64,000 nucleotides of DNA from Bolinopsis microptera (Eukaryota; Ctenophora; Tentaculata; Lobata; Bolinopsidae), in assembly GCF_026151205.1 (NCBI RefSeq), contig NC_087076.1:2441902-2505901 (forward strand), read 5' to 3'. The notes beneath the pieces were generated by a model. The model worked only from the letters and a program-made list of their open reading frames with translations. It did no database searches and had not been told where the DNA came from. This document shows, in pieces, positions 53,321-64,000 of the stretch (within the stretch, counting starts at the first letter, position 1; each line of letters starts with the position of its first letter). Position numbers and translations under genes: made by a program.

Positions 53321-56300
53321 ACAGAGAGAAACCGTGTGGAGTCGCAGATTCAATTTTGGATATGTCTCTCCGAGCTTTACTTCTCAATCTCAACGGCGAT
53401 GATACAACTTTTTTTGTTGTATACCCAATCTAAAAAAACACAACTTTGTAGTAAATAGATTCAACATGGCCGCTGAATTACTGATGACAATGGCCCAAAC
53501 ACCAATGAATATGGGTTTACAATAAATGGGGGTTTTTGGTTTTTAGTGCCCGAAATTTGTTTTAAAAAAGGTGGGCAAGGCGCGCGTAACATCTTATCTT
53601 ACTGCTATCTCAACGAATAAACACACAACGACTTTGACAATTGACCGACGACTTAACGATTGTGAGTTATGACGGACTTAACTGTATGGGTCAACTACTA
53701 AAACTGCATCGTATACTATCTTAATCATTATATTGGACATGAGATGACGAAGTATCTTGAGCAGCACTTTATACCTCCACTTAGAACTTGATTAGTCACG
53801 AACAATAGAATCATTATAAATCAATACAATAAAACATCTTGATCAATAAATGCCTAGCAGCACCAGACAGCAGCTGTGTACCTTTTTCGACTCCACGGAG
53901 TCCCTGATGGACTTTTGTTTACCTTTGTTAATAATTTGACCGCAACCTTTCTTTCTCGAAACACAAATCCTACTGTACTTCATTACAGTATTAAGATAAT
54001 ATAAAGCAAATCATGTGAATATATGACTACGAAATAGATCTATAGACTTGTCCATAATATTTAATACCGTATTGATGGTTTTGAATTTTGTACATTGAAT
54101 TTTAATGTGAAGCGTTTACTCTTCCCCCTCGGCAATTAATTAGAAAGTTAGATTAATGACAATAATTGCCAAATGACGTAGTAGATATAGATGTTCAATG
54201 TTGTAGAGTGATTTCAAGAGTAGTGGTCCACAGGGGCCCGAAAAAGCCGTACAGGCACTTGGGTCCTTATCCTTGTCACTAGTCCCAATTGGATTCACTT
54301 TACACAAAACATGAACGTTTACAATTTAGACGTACACCATACACATTGGCACGATATTTATTAGAAAGCAAACAGTATAAAATAATACGTGCGTGCGCGG
54401 CTTGAGCCGCGCCGCATAACAATTTATGCGTTTAGGGGCTGGAGTACGCGTGTTTGCAGATTAATGAATTGTTGCATTGTAAATATTTAAAGTTGACGAT
54501 ATATTATGATTTAATAGTAAATTTTTCAAAGCTGGCTTTGGAATTAGGTAAAATTATAATTTATTTATTTAAAAGAAAAAACCATGGATAGTTTTAAATT
54601 TACATAGTCGTATAACTATAATCAAGTTAATCCTGTTTTCAAGAATGCGCGGCTTTGGCGGCCAGTTATTGACTTGTACATAAAATTGAATTTTAAATAG
54701 AAATGTGAATGTATTAAAATTTAAAACTTTCAAAACGGAGGCTTATAAATACTATTATATTATGATTGTAAAATAAAGGATAAAATTTTAAATTTGTTTC
54801 ACTAAAAAATTTGTTTCACTAAAATCTGTAAATGTGATAATTTTGATCTCAATTATTGGCTAAATTGTCTTTTATATTTTTACATACAATTAAATCAAAT
54901 GATGCAAATATTGGCAGGGCACACTCAATTCAAATGTTGGAATTAGCAGAGCAAAATGCATAAGTAACGGAAATGGTCCATTCGTGCTACCAATTGAACT
55001 TTAAACAATCAAATAGGAAGGAAAACAAAATTTAAATTTTGGAATTTATTTGATTCACGATGTCAATCATTTGCAGCTCGGCAAGGCCCATAAATGCATT
55101 TTGCCGATCTACCCAGTGGTTGCAAGAAGAATTATTTGATGCGCGGCGGGGCCCAGTAGTGCATCGCGCTACAAGTATTTATTAATAACAATCAAAACAT
55201 ATCATATCATTTCCTGCCTCAGTAAGGTGAATAATTTAAAATTGAAGGTGCGCCGCGCATTTACAAAACTTCACGCTAAAGTTTAAAAATCATTCATCAT
55301 ACTATTACGAGTCATTCATGCTTTTGAGTTATAATAGTGCGTATTGTCAGGTATTTCATTTATTCATACATAGTCAGTTGAAAGCTGTATGTTTATAACT
55401 CAATTTTGTTGAAACTATGAAAGAGAAGTAAAACAAAATTTTAGTAAAACAAAATTTTTATTTACCACAAAACTTCACATAGCCATGTGTATACGCGTAC
55501 TGCGGCGGTCGCGCGCTACTGCAAGCGAAAGGGCTCTGGTTAGAGCAACCACAAAACAATCAATACATATTTAATATTATTATACATTTATAAATAAATT
55601 TAAATTTAAATTCAGCTATAATATACACAATACACAGCCCGCCACGCAGACAGCCACACAAACTTCTCAGGTGCAGATGTAAGCGCCGCGCGCGCGAGGT
55701 TTGTTATTTTACAATTACATGTCACGATATATTATTAATTATCAGAGAATTTTAGAAGCAAAATAATTATTGCATATTGGGAAAATTTCGGTCGTTAACG
55801 CAGTACAGAGCGTGGACACTGCAATGCTAATAACGGAAAATTCTGTGGCACAAGTTTCATTCAGCTACCCAATTTATATGTGACATGTACAATGTAATTG
55901 TATTAAAACCAGATAAATGTTATTAGTAATAATCGACGTTAACATTTTGCAATTTACAATTGCACTTAAATCACATCTAGCAAGTTACTATTTCTTTGCA
56001 TTATATATGTTACGTCACTATAGCATATGTCATTCATTCACCTAACCATGTGCTTTCGCGCCACTTCGGGCGCGCTTGTTTCACAAGTCAAGAAAAGCAC
56101 CTATCCACGAACCCCGATGGGAAGGTTCGTGCGCGCGTGCGCAGTGCTGACAACAGCGTCTTTGTAGCGCAGGTAGTCTTGGCACTTCTCCCTCCAGTAT
56201 GCAGTAACAACTTTTCAGGTTTCTATAGTGCATAGTGACAGTGTATAGGGGTTAATTAGGTATAAAATACAGTACAGCTGTACTTACACCTACATTCACA

Positions 56301-56589
56301 AGCATGCAAGCTCACCTGGTCCAATGAGCGGGAAACAGAGGACAAGGTCTGGTGACGTCATAGTCACGTGACCTCATAGGCTCATAATCACGTGACCTCA
56401 GACCCAATCAATGATAATTAGGTTCGGGCATGGTCAGCCCCCTGTCAACCGATCTTGAGGTGACGTACGACACCTCGTTTACGCAATCAATGTCTGAAAG
56501 GCTACACACGTCGCATATGAGGACAAAAGCGCGGGTAATTTTGGCACCACTGTAGAGTGGTGCCAAAATCGTTGGGTGGGTTCATAGCT
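53321..56589. other. Gene-poor region with short GC-rich islands
   Basis: No coding frame is supported. Small CG-rich islands (near 54390-54420, 55140-55175, 55500-55550, 55680-55700, 56120-56150) stand out in very AT-rich DNA. A 14-bp perfect hairpin (ATTTTGGCACCACT, GTAG loop) lies at 56538-56569. Confidence 0.5.
55511..55547. repeat. Dispersed repeat copy (GCGCGCTACTGCAAGCG)
   Basis: Matches 56619-56655 almost exactly over GCGCGCTACTGCAAGCG and AAGGGCTCTGG plus TAGAGCAA. The flanks are unrelated, so this is a dispersed rather than tandem copy. Confidence 0.7.
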
Positions 56590-56655
56590 AGAGCCCTTTT
56601 AACCGCCGTGAGGCGGGCGCGCGCTACTGCAAGCGCAAGGGCTCTGGATAGAGCA
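56590..56655. repeat. Structured dispersed repeat, cloverleaf-like
   Basis: AGAGCCCTT at 56590-56598 pairs perfectly with AAGGGCTCT at 56637-56645. Two inner hairpins (CCGCC with GGCGG, and GCGC with GCGC) lie in between. The 3' half is shared with 55511-55547. Confidence 0.65.
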
Positions 56656-56739
56656 ATGTCATTCATATTGTACGTTATATAAAATAAAAATAAACATTTT
56701 ATAATTGTTTCAATGTTCAACACTGCTAAAAACAAATTA

Positions 56740-58828
56740 CTGGGCCGCGCTCAGCCTGTCATTCCGCCAAATCTTTATTCGGGCTGAGTGATTTACGACC
56801 TCCATCGCCTCAGAAAAAATGGCAGTACGCTCATTGGAAGTTGATGTGCGCGTGACCAGCATTCACGTGATCATTTAGAACCAATTGGGGCCTCAGAAAA
56901 GACACGTGCACGCAAACTGCCAATTGGAGAAAAGTAACGTATTAGCTAGAGGAGCCGCGCGCTGAGTTAGATTGTAAAATTTGATTATTGGATTGTAAAA
57001 TCGAGCGATATGAGTGTCATCAGTGATGTGCTGCTCACTGCACCTCGTGTTACTGTTATCACACTGCACAGTAACTTCGGTACCTCCTTCATGTTTATGT
57101 TGTTCCTGTAGTTAAAATATATTTTGATGACCTTTTCGATTGCTCGTACGACATTTTTAAAAAATCGTCCAGTTGTCTACACTTGTTTATATTTAGCTGC
57201 CCGACATTTACTTCGTTTAAAGACCCTAGCGAAAGATGTTAGCTTTACTTAATATCAAAGTAACATGGTCCTGTCATGACTACCACTCTGATGAGGGATG
57301 GTTTAGTTTGTCAATCAGTTTGCAGTTATCTGAAGATTTTCTTTTATATACTCATGCTATGCATTTGAATTAAATTTCCGAACTAAGATTGTGTTACTTA
57401 AATCCAAATCAAGAGGTTCAGGGTTCAGAAGGAACAAAATATGTCAGATTGATGTTGACCATTATACTGTCTGTTTGTAGTTTTTATTTCTTTCGGACTG
57501 CCTGTTCGGGCCCGGCTACTTTTTGTCGTTTTCAAAGAAGACCTGTGATCGAAAGAAATCTCTTAGATGTGATCTATAGATTAGTTCTGCCCTGCACCTT
57601 TTTCCTTTACAGTTAGTGTCAAAATTCTGAATTGGATCGTAGAAAAACGCTTTAATGGTCTGATATTCATACTGTACAATCTTTGATGATGGATTAAGAT
57701 ATTTAATCCTAGTTATTACTTATTTAATAGATCGCATTGTGATGGAAATCATGTGTTCTCGTACTCTATATTAGTCACTTTGTCCTTAATCCTAGATGTT
57801 GTAAAATATTTAGTTTGTTTTAACATTTTTGCAAGAATAGATTAGTCTCCCTGAATTGAAATCGGGAGTTAATCTATATAAATTAATTTTTAAAAAAAGG
57901 AAGCAACTCACGGTATCACTCTCATAAGAGACATGTTTCATCATTTACCGGAGTTGCAACCAAATATACACAATAAGGTTTGGTACTTTATCCGTACCTC
58001 CCCTTTCATAGAAATAATAGCAAAAATATACACCTATCTTTAAGAAATCAACATCTGATATAAAACATTCGATGAACCAAAATTAAAACAATTTTCCTGT
58101 TAATAATTTATCTATATAAATTATCCTTTATTGTGAAATGCTTTGAGAGCGTCATAATTTGCTGTGTCTGATCTTAATTCTTACATATCAGTAGTGTGGA
58201 TCGAACCAAACGTTTGATTTGTTTCTGTTAGTATCTGTGCTTTGTTTAACCACAGGATACTTTTTTCCCCAAATTTTACAGTCATCCTCCCAGACAATTA
58301 TATTCTATATTATGTTATCTTTTACAGAGTATTGTATAGCTCATCTAAATGGGCCAAGTTGTGTAAAAATCTCAAATTTAATAAATAACATTTTCTAATT
58401 GATGTATAGCCAAGACGAGTTCGTTAGTGTTCTCCTTGGTAATTTCATGTTTAATTCCTCTTTAATTCCTCTTTAATTCCTCTTTAATTCCTCTTTAATT
58501 CCTCTTTAATTCCTCTTTAATTCCTCTTTAATTCCTCTTTAATTCCTCTTTAATTCCTCTTTAATTCCGTGTGTTATTGTCTGTCTCTCTTGACCCCACC
58601 TTAAAGAAACACCGGTTACTGCTAGTGTTAGTAATTTCACACAATGGGAGTCAAGAGGCTTATTTCATCAACCATCTAGTCTGTTAGCACTTGTTTTGGT
58701 CAACGGAACAACACAAGTGAAATATGATTCTTTGTTTCTGTTATCAGTGCTTGCTTTTACCTGAGGACCCCAGGCTATTATGTTCATTAATAGAGATTAG
58801 GCGGAATGACAGGCTGAGCGCGGCCCAG
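56740..58828. mobile_element. PIF/Harbinger-like non-autonomous element, 2.1 kb
   Basis: A perfect 29-bp inverted repeat (CTGGGCCGCGCTCAGC...CATTCCGCC) lies at 56740-56768 and 58800-58828, with similarity continuing about 10 bp inward. Both ends are flanked by TTA, the 3-bp target typical of PIF/Harbinger. No transposase or Myb-like frame is seen inside, so it needs a partner in trans. It contains the 11-bp minisatellite at 58450-58568. Confidence 0.7.
58450..58568. repeat. 11-bp minisatellite (TTTAATTCCTC)n
   Basis: About eleven nearly perfect copies in tandem. The high identity implies recent expansion. Confidence 0.95.
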
Positions 58829-61246
58829 TTAGTGCGATTCTTTCAATTTTGCCTAGGTCTAACTTCCATATCAGTTCATATCGCCTTTGTGTGTTGTGCA
58901 CATGTGCCGTTCTTTTATGATATTCAACGATCATTCTGTGGTCTATAGTTCATAATTCGTTCTTTATCTATCCGTCTGCCAATCAAATGTTTTTGTAGTT
59001 TGTACAGTGTTGGTGGACAAGTTTTTAGCGTAGGTGTAAAATGATTTGAACGTTTAATATATCTGTTATTGCATCCGGATCACGTATACTTTCAACTTTT
59101 ACTTTTATGACGAAGCCTCTTGTAGTGAAGGTTTGATCTCAGAGTCAACTAAACCATAAACAGTCTTCTAAGAATAATTAGTTAAAATATAGCTTCACTT
59201 ATTTGTACTGGTTCCGGCTATCTCGTGTGTTTTAAGTTTCAAATCCCCGTGTTCTGTTCTCAGGAAGCTGCCGTTAAATATTTTGTCTCAGAATTTAATA
59301 AACTTCATCTTTCAGTCGTACAATCCACAATATATTTCGATAGTGATACTGACTCTGAGATATATGCTGAGAGCTCGCATTATTTCTTACTATCTAGTAC
59401 CTGATTATATATTGATATTTACCTGGGATAGGACAGGCTTATGTGACCACTGACACAATTTATATCGTGTAATATCATAACTTTAGAAATCCTTGTATAT
59501 CCCCTTGCCTGTTCTTTGTCACAAATTTTAGGCAAACAACTGTTTAATCCAAATTTATTGTTTCGAATTCGAATTTGCCACTCTTGCAATTCCTGTAACT
59601 CATAAATTTAATGAGGGACACCTGCCAATTTATCAATATCGATAAAAAAATATAACATTTGTTTGCTCGCATTATTTCTTAAGTTCTTTATCTTACTATC
59701 TCATGCCTGATTATAGACTTTGCCACCTAATAGTCCTGTTTTTTACACCTGTTGTTTTTGTACGGCGCCACCGTAAAGTTTTCCACCGTAGAGTCTTACG
59801 CCATAGATTCCCAGACCCACTTACATTCACCGTGTAGATCTCCTGTAAGACTAAGACTAAGAGTAAGAACATTTTAAACTCTGTTACCATTGAGACAGTT
59901 TCAAGTAGAACGAGTCACCGTGTAAAATAAACCGTACTATTATAGCTGATCATTGGCTGTTTATGACATATAATACTATTCACCGACGTTTTTAGCAAAC
60001 TGCGATTGTCATGACTACCTCAGTACCTCTCGATCCTCGTTATAATTAACATTATTATCTTGCTATACGTGGTGTTGGCTTTTATTTTCCGTTTCACTTT
60101 TGCAATTTCATCTATTTTGTCTTGGTCTAACTAGTGTGCTATCGTATCATGCTATCGTACCATGTTAGTTTACAATGCTTTTAGTCATTAGTGTCGCTCT
60201 TTTGTGATATTTAATGATCAATCTGCAGCACTTAGTTCTCTATTCATCCATCTGCGAAGAACATATTAGCTCACTTTTGATTATTTGAACCTTTGGTTAT
60301 TGGTACATCTGTCAGTGTCAATGCAATCACGTCTACGATTTACTTTATAACGAAGCATCCTTCATCCTAGTTATCATAGACATTAGACATGGAGTAAATT
60401 AAACTGACTCTACTAACAATCAGGTAAAATATGACTTTACGTATTTGCACTGGTCCCAGTTATTTCGTGTGTTTTAAGTAGCACATCCCTGTTTTCTGTT
60501 CTCTGACCGATAGACTTAATAAATCAATGTGTGATTATTGTTTAAGAAAGTTGCCGGTAAATATCTTTTATCGGAAAGCCTGATCATTAAGTTGCACTTT
60601 ATACAGGGTGGCCCATGATAGTCTACCCATCCTTATCTCTTAAAATTGTTACAGGTCGCTGAGATCTTGCTAATTATTTTAAAAACAAAAAGTGGCATAA
60701 CTTATGTTCTGATAAATATTTTTTCTTCTAAATTTCACAGAATGTTAATAACAAGTAGATGAACCTTTGTGGCAAGTTTTGTGTGATTGAGAGCTTCACT
60801 GAGCTTATTTGACCAATTAAGCCCCTGAGCGAGCTAGCTTGAATTTCTCACCCAGAACTGTTTACATTGGTTAATAGAAACCACCAAAAAAAATCCTGGG
60901 TAAAAAAATTAAAAAACCACCGATTTATTTATGTTTTACCAATTCTATTCACCACGATGCATCGCACATTCCATTCTCTACACTGCTGTACAGTGTACAT
61001 CCTATATTTTAACTGCAGATAAGGACTATCACAGATGATCCTTCCTGCTTGTTTATATCGTTCTGCTCACTTGCCTTAACAAATTTAAAATTATAGCTGG
61101 ATGATTAGCCTACAATTTTATCGATTTTACAAACGGTGGTTTGAAATAGGTTTACAGCAGGTCAGCCGATTCCCATGAGATGAGTAAATAAACTTGAAAA
61201 GAAAACAAACGATAACGTAGATTTCCGGTCGATAATCCATAATCTT

Positions 61247-62437
61247 ATGAATTCTCATGGGAATTTTACGATAGCAGGGATAGATTTCCCCCTTAAAAGT
61301 CGCAACAATTTATTAACCATTAACGATCATCTCATCATGCCTCTACTAACTCTCCAGCAACGGATATTTATTGTTTCTGAATCCAAGGATACCCCCTTCG
61401 CAGCTCTTATCCAACTGTTAATAGCGAAATTCCCTGGAATCACTCCCCCTACTAGGAAAGCAGTCTACAACCTTAAGAAGAAATTTACAGAACATGGAGT
61501 TGTCACCAACCGACAAAAGGATGCATCTGGTCCACCATCTACGGGAGTGACCTTTGAGAACACTGTGGCTGTAGTAGGATCTGTGGCAGACCACCCCAGG
61601 CAATCGACCAGAAGACGTTCGGCCAATCTTGGCATACCTACGACGACTTTGCAACGCATTCTGAGGACTGAACTGAAACTGTACCCTTATCGCTGGACAG
61701 TTCACCACACTCTGCAGCTTCAGGATCCACCAGTTAGAGTACGCTTTGCTGACTGGTTGCTTCTGAAAGATTCCACAAACGAGGACTTTATCGGAAACAT
61801 CTGGTGGACCGACGAAGCCAAGTTCTGCCTCCACGGTTCCGTCAACAGCCACAACGCAATACACTGGGGCAGCCAGAGACCTGACAGCGTGCAGCAGAGA
61901 CCTACTCAGAACTCTCCAAAGCTGAACGTCTGGTGTGCGACCTCTTCTCACGGAATCATCGGACCATACTTCTTCAAGGATGCAGCTGGTGCCACTGTAA
62001 CTGTGAACGGAGATCGCTACCTACAGATGTTGCAGAGCTTCTTCATACCAGAACTCTTCAACTTCTGTGCACACCACGACCTGGATCCGTCTCTCATGAG
62101 CTTTATGCAGGACGGGGCGAGAGTGCACATCCCCAACCGCATTATTGATTACCTTGGTGACCAGTTTGGGAGCATGACGATCGGAGAGAAACTTGCTCAA
62201 CACTGGCCAGCCCGCTCTCCTGACCTCACTCCTTGCGACTTCTTCCTGTGGGGATGGTTGAAGGATAAGGTCTACGAGAGTCTACCCATCCCCAACCTTG
62301 CTGCTTTAGAAGTTGTCATTCGTGACAACTTGCGGAACATCCCCATCACTCACTGCCAGAACTCCTGTTTATCAGTAGCCAAGAGGATGGACGTCCTGAA
62401 GAGCCGAGGCGGTGGTCACATTGAGCACCTTCTCTAA
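61247..62437 (+). CDS. IS630/Tc1/mariner-type transposase
   Basis: Open frame of 396 codons. The start may instead be the in-frame ATG at 61337 (MPLLTLQQRIFIVSESK), which begins the recognisable domain. The N-terminal helix-turn-helix region (AVYNLKKKFTEHGVV, then GIPTTTLQRILRTELKLYPY) binds the terminal repeats. The catalytic core has WWTDEAKFCLHGSVN (first Asp), SFMQDGARVHIP (second Asp) and PARSPDLTPCDFFLWGWLKD (third acidic residue, Asp). Exactly 41 residues separate the second and third Asp, the spacing of the DD41D clade. No frameshift or stop is present. Confidence 0.93.
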   Translation: MNSHGNFTIAGIDFPLKSRNNLLTINDHLIMPLLTLQQRIFIVSESKDTPFAALIQLLIAKFPGITPPTRKAVYNLKKKFTEHGVVTNRQKDASGPPSTGVTFENTVAVVGSVADHPRQSTRRRSANLGIPTTTLQRILRTELKLYPYRWTVHHTLQLQDPPVRVRFADWLLLKDSTNEDFIGNIWWTDEAKFCLHGSVNSHNAIHWGSQRPDSVQQRPTQNSPKLNVWCATSSHGIIGPYFFKDAAGATVTVNGDRYLQMLQSFFIPELFNFCAHHDLDPSLMSFMQDGARVHIPNRIIDYLGDQFGSMTIGEKLAQHWPARSPDLTPCDFFLWGWLKDKVYESLPIPNLAALEVVIRDNLRNIPITHCQNSCLSVAKRMDVLKSRGGGHIEHLL

Positions 62438-62535
62438 ACGGTGATTTTAATCGCCAACACAAACGGTGATTTTAATCGCCAACACAAACGGTGATTTTAA
62501 TCGCCAACACAAACGGTGATTTTAATCGCCAACAC
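62436..62535. repeat. Four perfect 25-bp repeats after the transposase stop
   Basis: AAACGGTGATTTTAATCGCC plus AACAC is repeated four times without change, starting inside the stop codon. Each unit holds a near-palindrome (GGTGATT TT AATCGCC). Confidence 0.97.
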
Positions 62536-63500
62536 GGCGGGCAATGGATGAACCTTCTTGTGGTGCCTGCCGAGAAACGCAATTCAATTGATTTCAGTAT
62601 CGATAAAATTGTAGGCTAATCATCCAGCTATAATTTTAAATTTGTTAAGGCAAGTGAGCAGAACGATATAAACAAGCAGGAAGGATCATCTGTGATAGTC
62701 CTTATCAGTTAAAATATAGGATGTACACTGTACAGCAGTGTAGAGAATGGAATGTGCGATGCATCGTGGTGAATAGAATTGGTAAAACATAAATAAATCG
62801 GTGGTTTTTTAATTTTTTTACCCAGGATTTTTTTTGGTGGTTTCTATTAACCAATGTAAACAGTTCTGGGTGAGAAATTAACGCTAGCTCGCTCAGGAGC
62901 TAATTTTGCCAGACAAGCTCAGACTCACACAAAACTTAGCACGAAGTTGTGTCTAATTATGATTGACATTCTCTAAAAATTTGAAGCAAAAATATTAATC
63001 AGAACGTAAGTTATGGCGCTTTTCCATTCTGAAATAAAATAATAAGCAAGATCTCAGCGACCTGTAACAATTTTAAGAGATAAGGATGGGTAGACTATCA
63101 TGGGCCACCCTGTATATAGATAGTGTTACTGATTCTGAGAAAGAATAAGGCATAGAGCTAGCATTATTTCTCATTACCTCATACCTGATTAGGTTGACAT
63201 TCACCCGGGACCTTAGTCGTGCTCAATGCTCTTTGACACAATTTATATGGTGTCATGTCATGGTGTCATAGGATATTGGTAATTTCTTTATTGAAAGTCT
63301 CGCATTGTCGTCCTCATTTTGGCTTCATCTATCCATCTTAAACTGCCAGATATAAAATCATGGAGTTTAACATGCAATTGCGTACACACTTAAAAATTCT
63401 CGTTAATCCTCACATCTGTTCTTTTTCTCAAATTCTAGGCGAACAACTGTTTAATTCAAACTACTGTTCAATCGAAATCGAAATTTTAATTTCACATTCT

Positions 63501-64000
63501 TATTTGCCATTTCATGTTAGATATAATATAAGTAGCAGTGGACGATTTCCGTTACCTCAGCTCTGTAGTCTGGAATGTACTCTGCCAATTGCAACACTTG
63601 ACTAAATTTATTTTATATAATTATACTGTTTGACACTTTTATATAATTTGCTATTTTAATTCTTGAAACTGTTGTAAATCTTGTTACTTTGTTACCCTTA
63701 CGTATGCTATTTATGACAATCTTCTACGGTAAAATCGTTATTATCACTCCAAGCCTTACTTGGTAACACTGTCCAACCTTCTTCTTCATATTACTACAAA
63801 GCTGTCCTCAATAACATAATATAGTTTTCGTCAGTCTCACTCAGAACATTTTTCTCAGGTACACATTTGTTTACACTCATTCTCAATGTTTGGCCCTTAA
63901 ATCTTCCCCTGTACATTCAACAAATATATCCCGAATAAGGTGTCCACTATATAGTTACATAATATTATGTTGTGATCAATGATCGCGTTGTTTATCGTGA
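63501..64000. other. Window end, nothing recognised
   Basis: AT-rich sequence without a supported gene or repeat beyond the end of the duplicated segment. Confidence 0.4.

Larger units (their letters stand above)
60604..63112 (+). mobile_element. Tc1/mariner-superfamily transposon (DD41D), complete
   Basis: Begins CAGGGTGGCCCATGATAG and ends with the inverse, flanked by TA on both sides (60602-60603 and 63113-63114). The terminal inverted repeats are very long: 60604-61125 against 62599-63112, about 515-520 bp with high identity over most of their length. They enclose one uninterrupted transposase gene. With intact ends, target duplication and open frame, this copy could be active or recently active. 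Confidence 0.93.
58905..63500. repeat. ~1.25-kb tandem duplication split by a transposon
   Basis: Copy 1 (about 58905-59610) and copy 2 (about 60190-60603 continuing at 63113-63500) share TCGTGTGTTTTAAGT, GACACAATTTATATSGTGT and GGCRAACAACTGTTTAATYCAA in the same order. The DD41D element sits inside copy 2, so copy 1 is the empty-site equivalent. I see no coding content in either copy. Confidence 0.75.

Noticed and set aside
61418-61951. 177-codon minus-strand frame
   Set aside because: It is an antisense shadow of the transposase gene.

Overview
This is a nuclear window from a ciliated invertebrate animal. Evidence for this is the AT-rich sequence, intron-split genes with metazoan families (homeobox, parvin, CDK5, the axonemal dynein assembly factor DNAAF6) and many DNA transposons and MITEs. 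The sequence alone does not fix the phylum; a non-bilaterian or early-branching invertebrate would fit. I assembled gene models by hand from splice sites, and every model listed as a complete CDS has a total exon length divisible by three with matching intron phases.

Layout. 1.8-7.7 kb, plus strand: a six-exon NK-like/BarH-Bsx-like homeobox gene with an eh1/TN-type repressor motif. 7.7-17 kb: gene-poor DNA with at least three short inverted-repeat elements, a broken pogo-type transposase and several minisatellites. 17.1-33.3 kb, minus strand: a parvin gene whose eight shared exons appear to be fed by an array of alternative first coding exons, every one ending in phase 1. 34.4-36.8 kb: PPP2R3C (PP2A B''-gamma). 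37.2-38.3 kb: DNAAF6/PIH1D3. 39.9-42.1 kb: CDK5. 43.4-45.6 kb: a dynamin-related GTPase of DRP1 type. 45.9-48.6 kb: a coiled-coil protein that I could not assign. 49.5-52.9 kb: a zinc-finger protein that shares a 31-residue N-terminal module with the coiled-coil gene beside it. These last seven genes are all on the minus strand. 53-64 kb: no host gene that I can support, but two large transposons: a 2.1 kb PIF/Harbinger-like element and an intact 2.5 kb Tc1/mariner-superfamily element (DD41D spacing) with terminal inverted repeats of more than 500 bp.

The host genes do not form one pathway. Parvin acts at integrin adhesions, CDK5 and PPP2R3C in phospho-signalling, DNAAF6 in ciliary dynein assembly, DRP1 in organelle fission and the homeobox protein in transcription. 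The points most worth following are the parvin first-exon array, the paired module in the two adjacent unassigned genes, the elements whose terminal repeats contain long G/C runs, and the high share of splice donors with T at +3.
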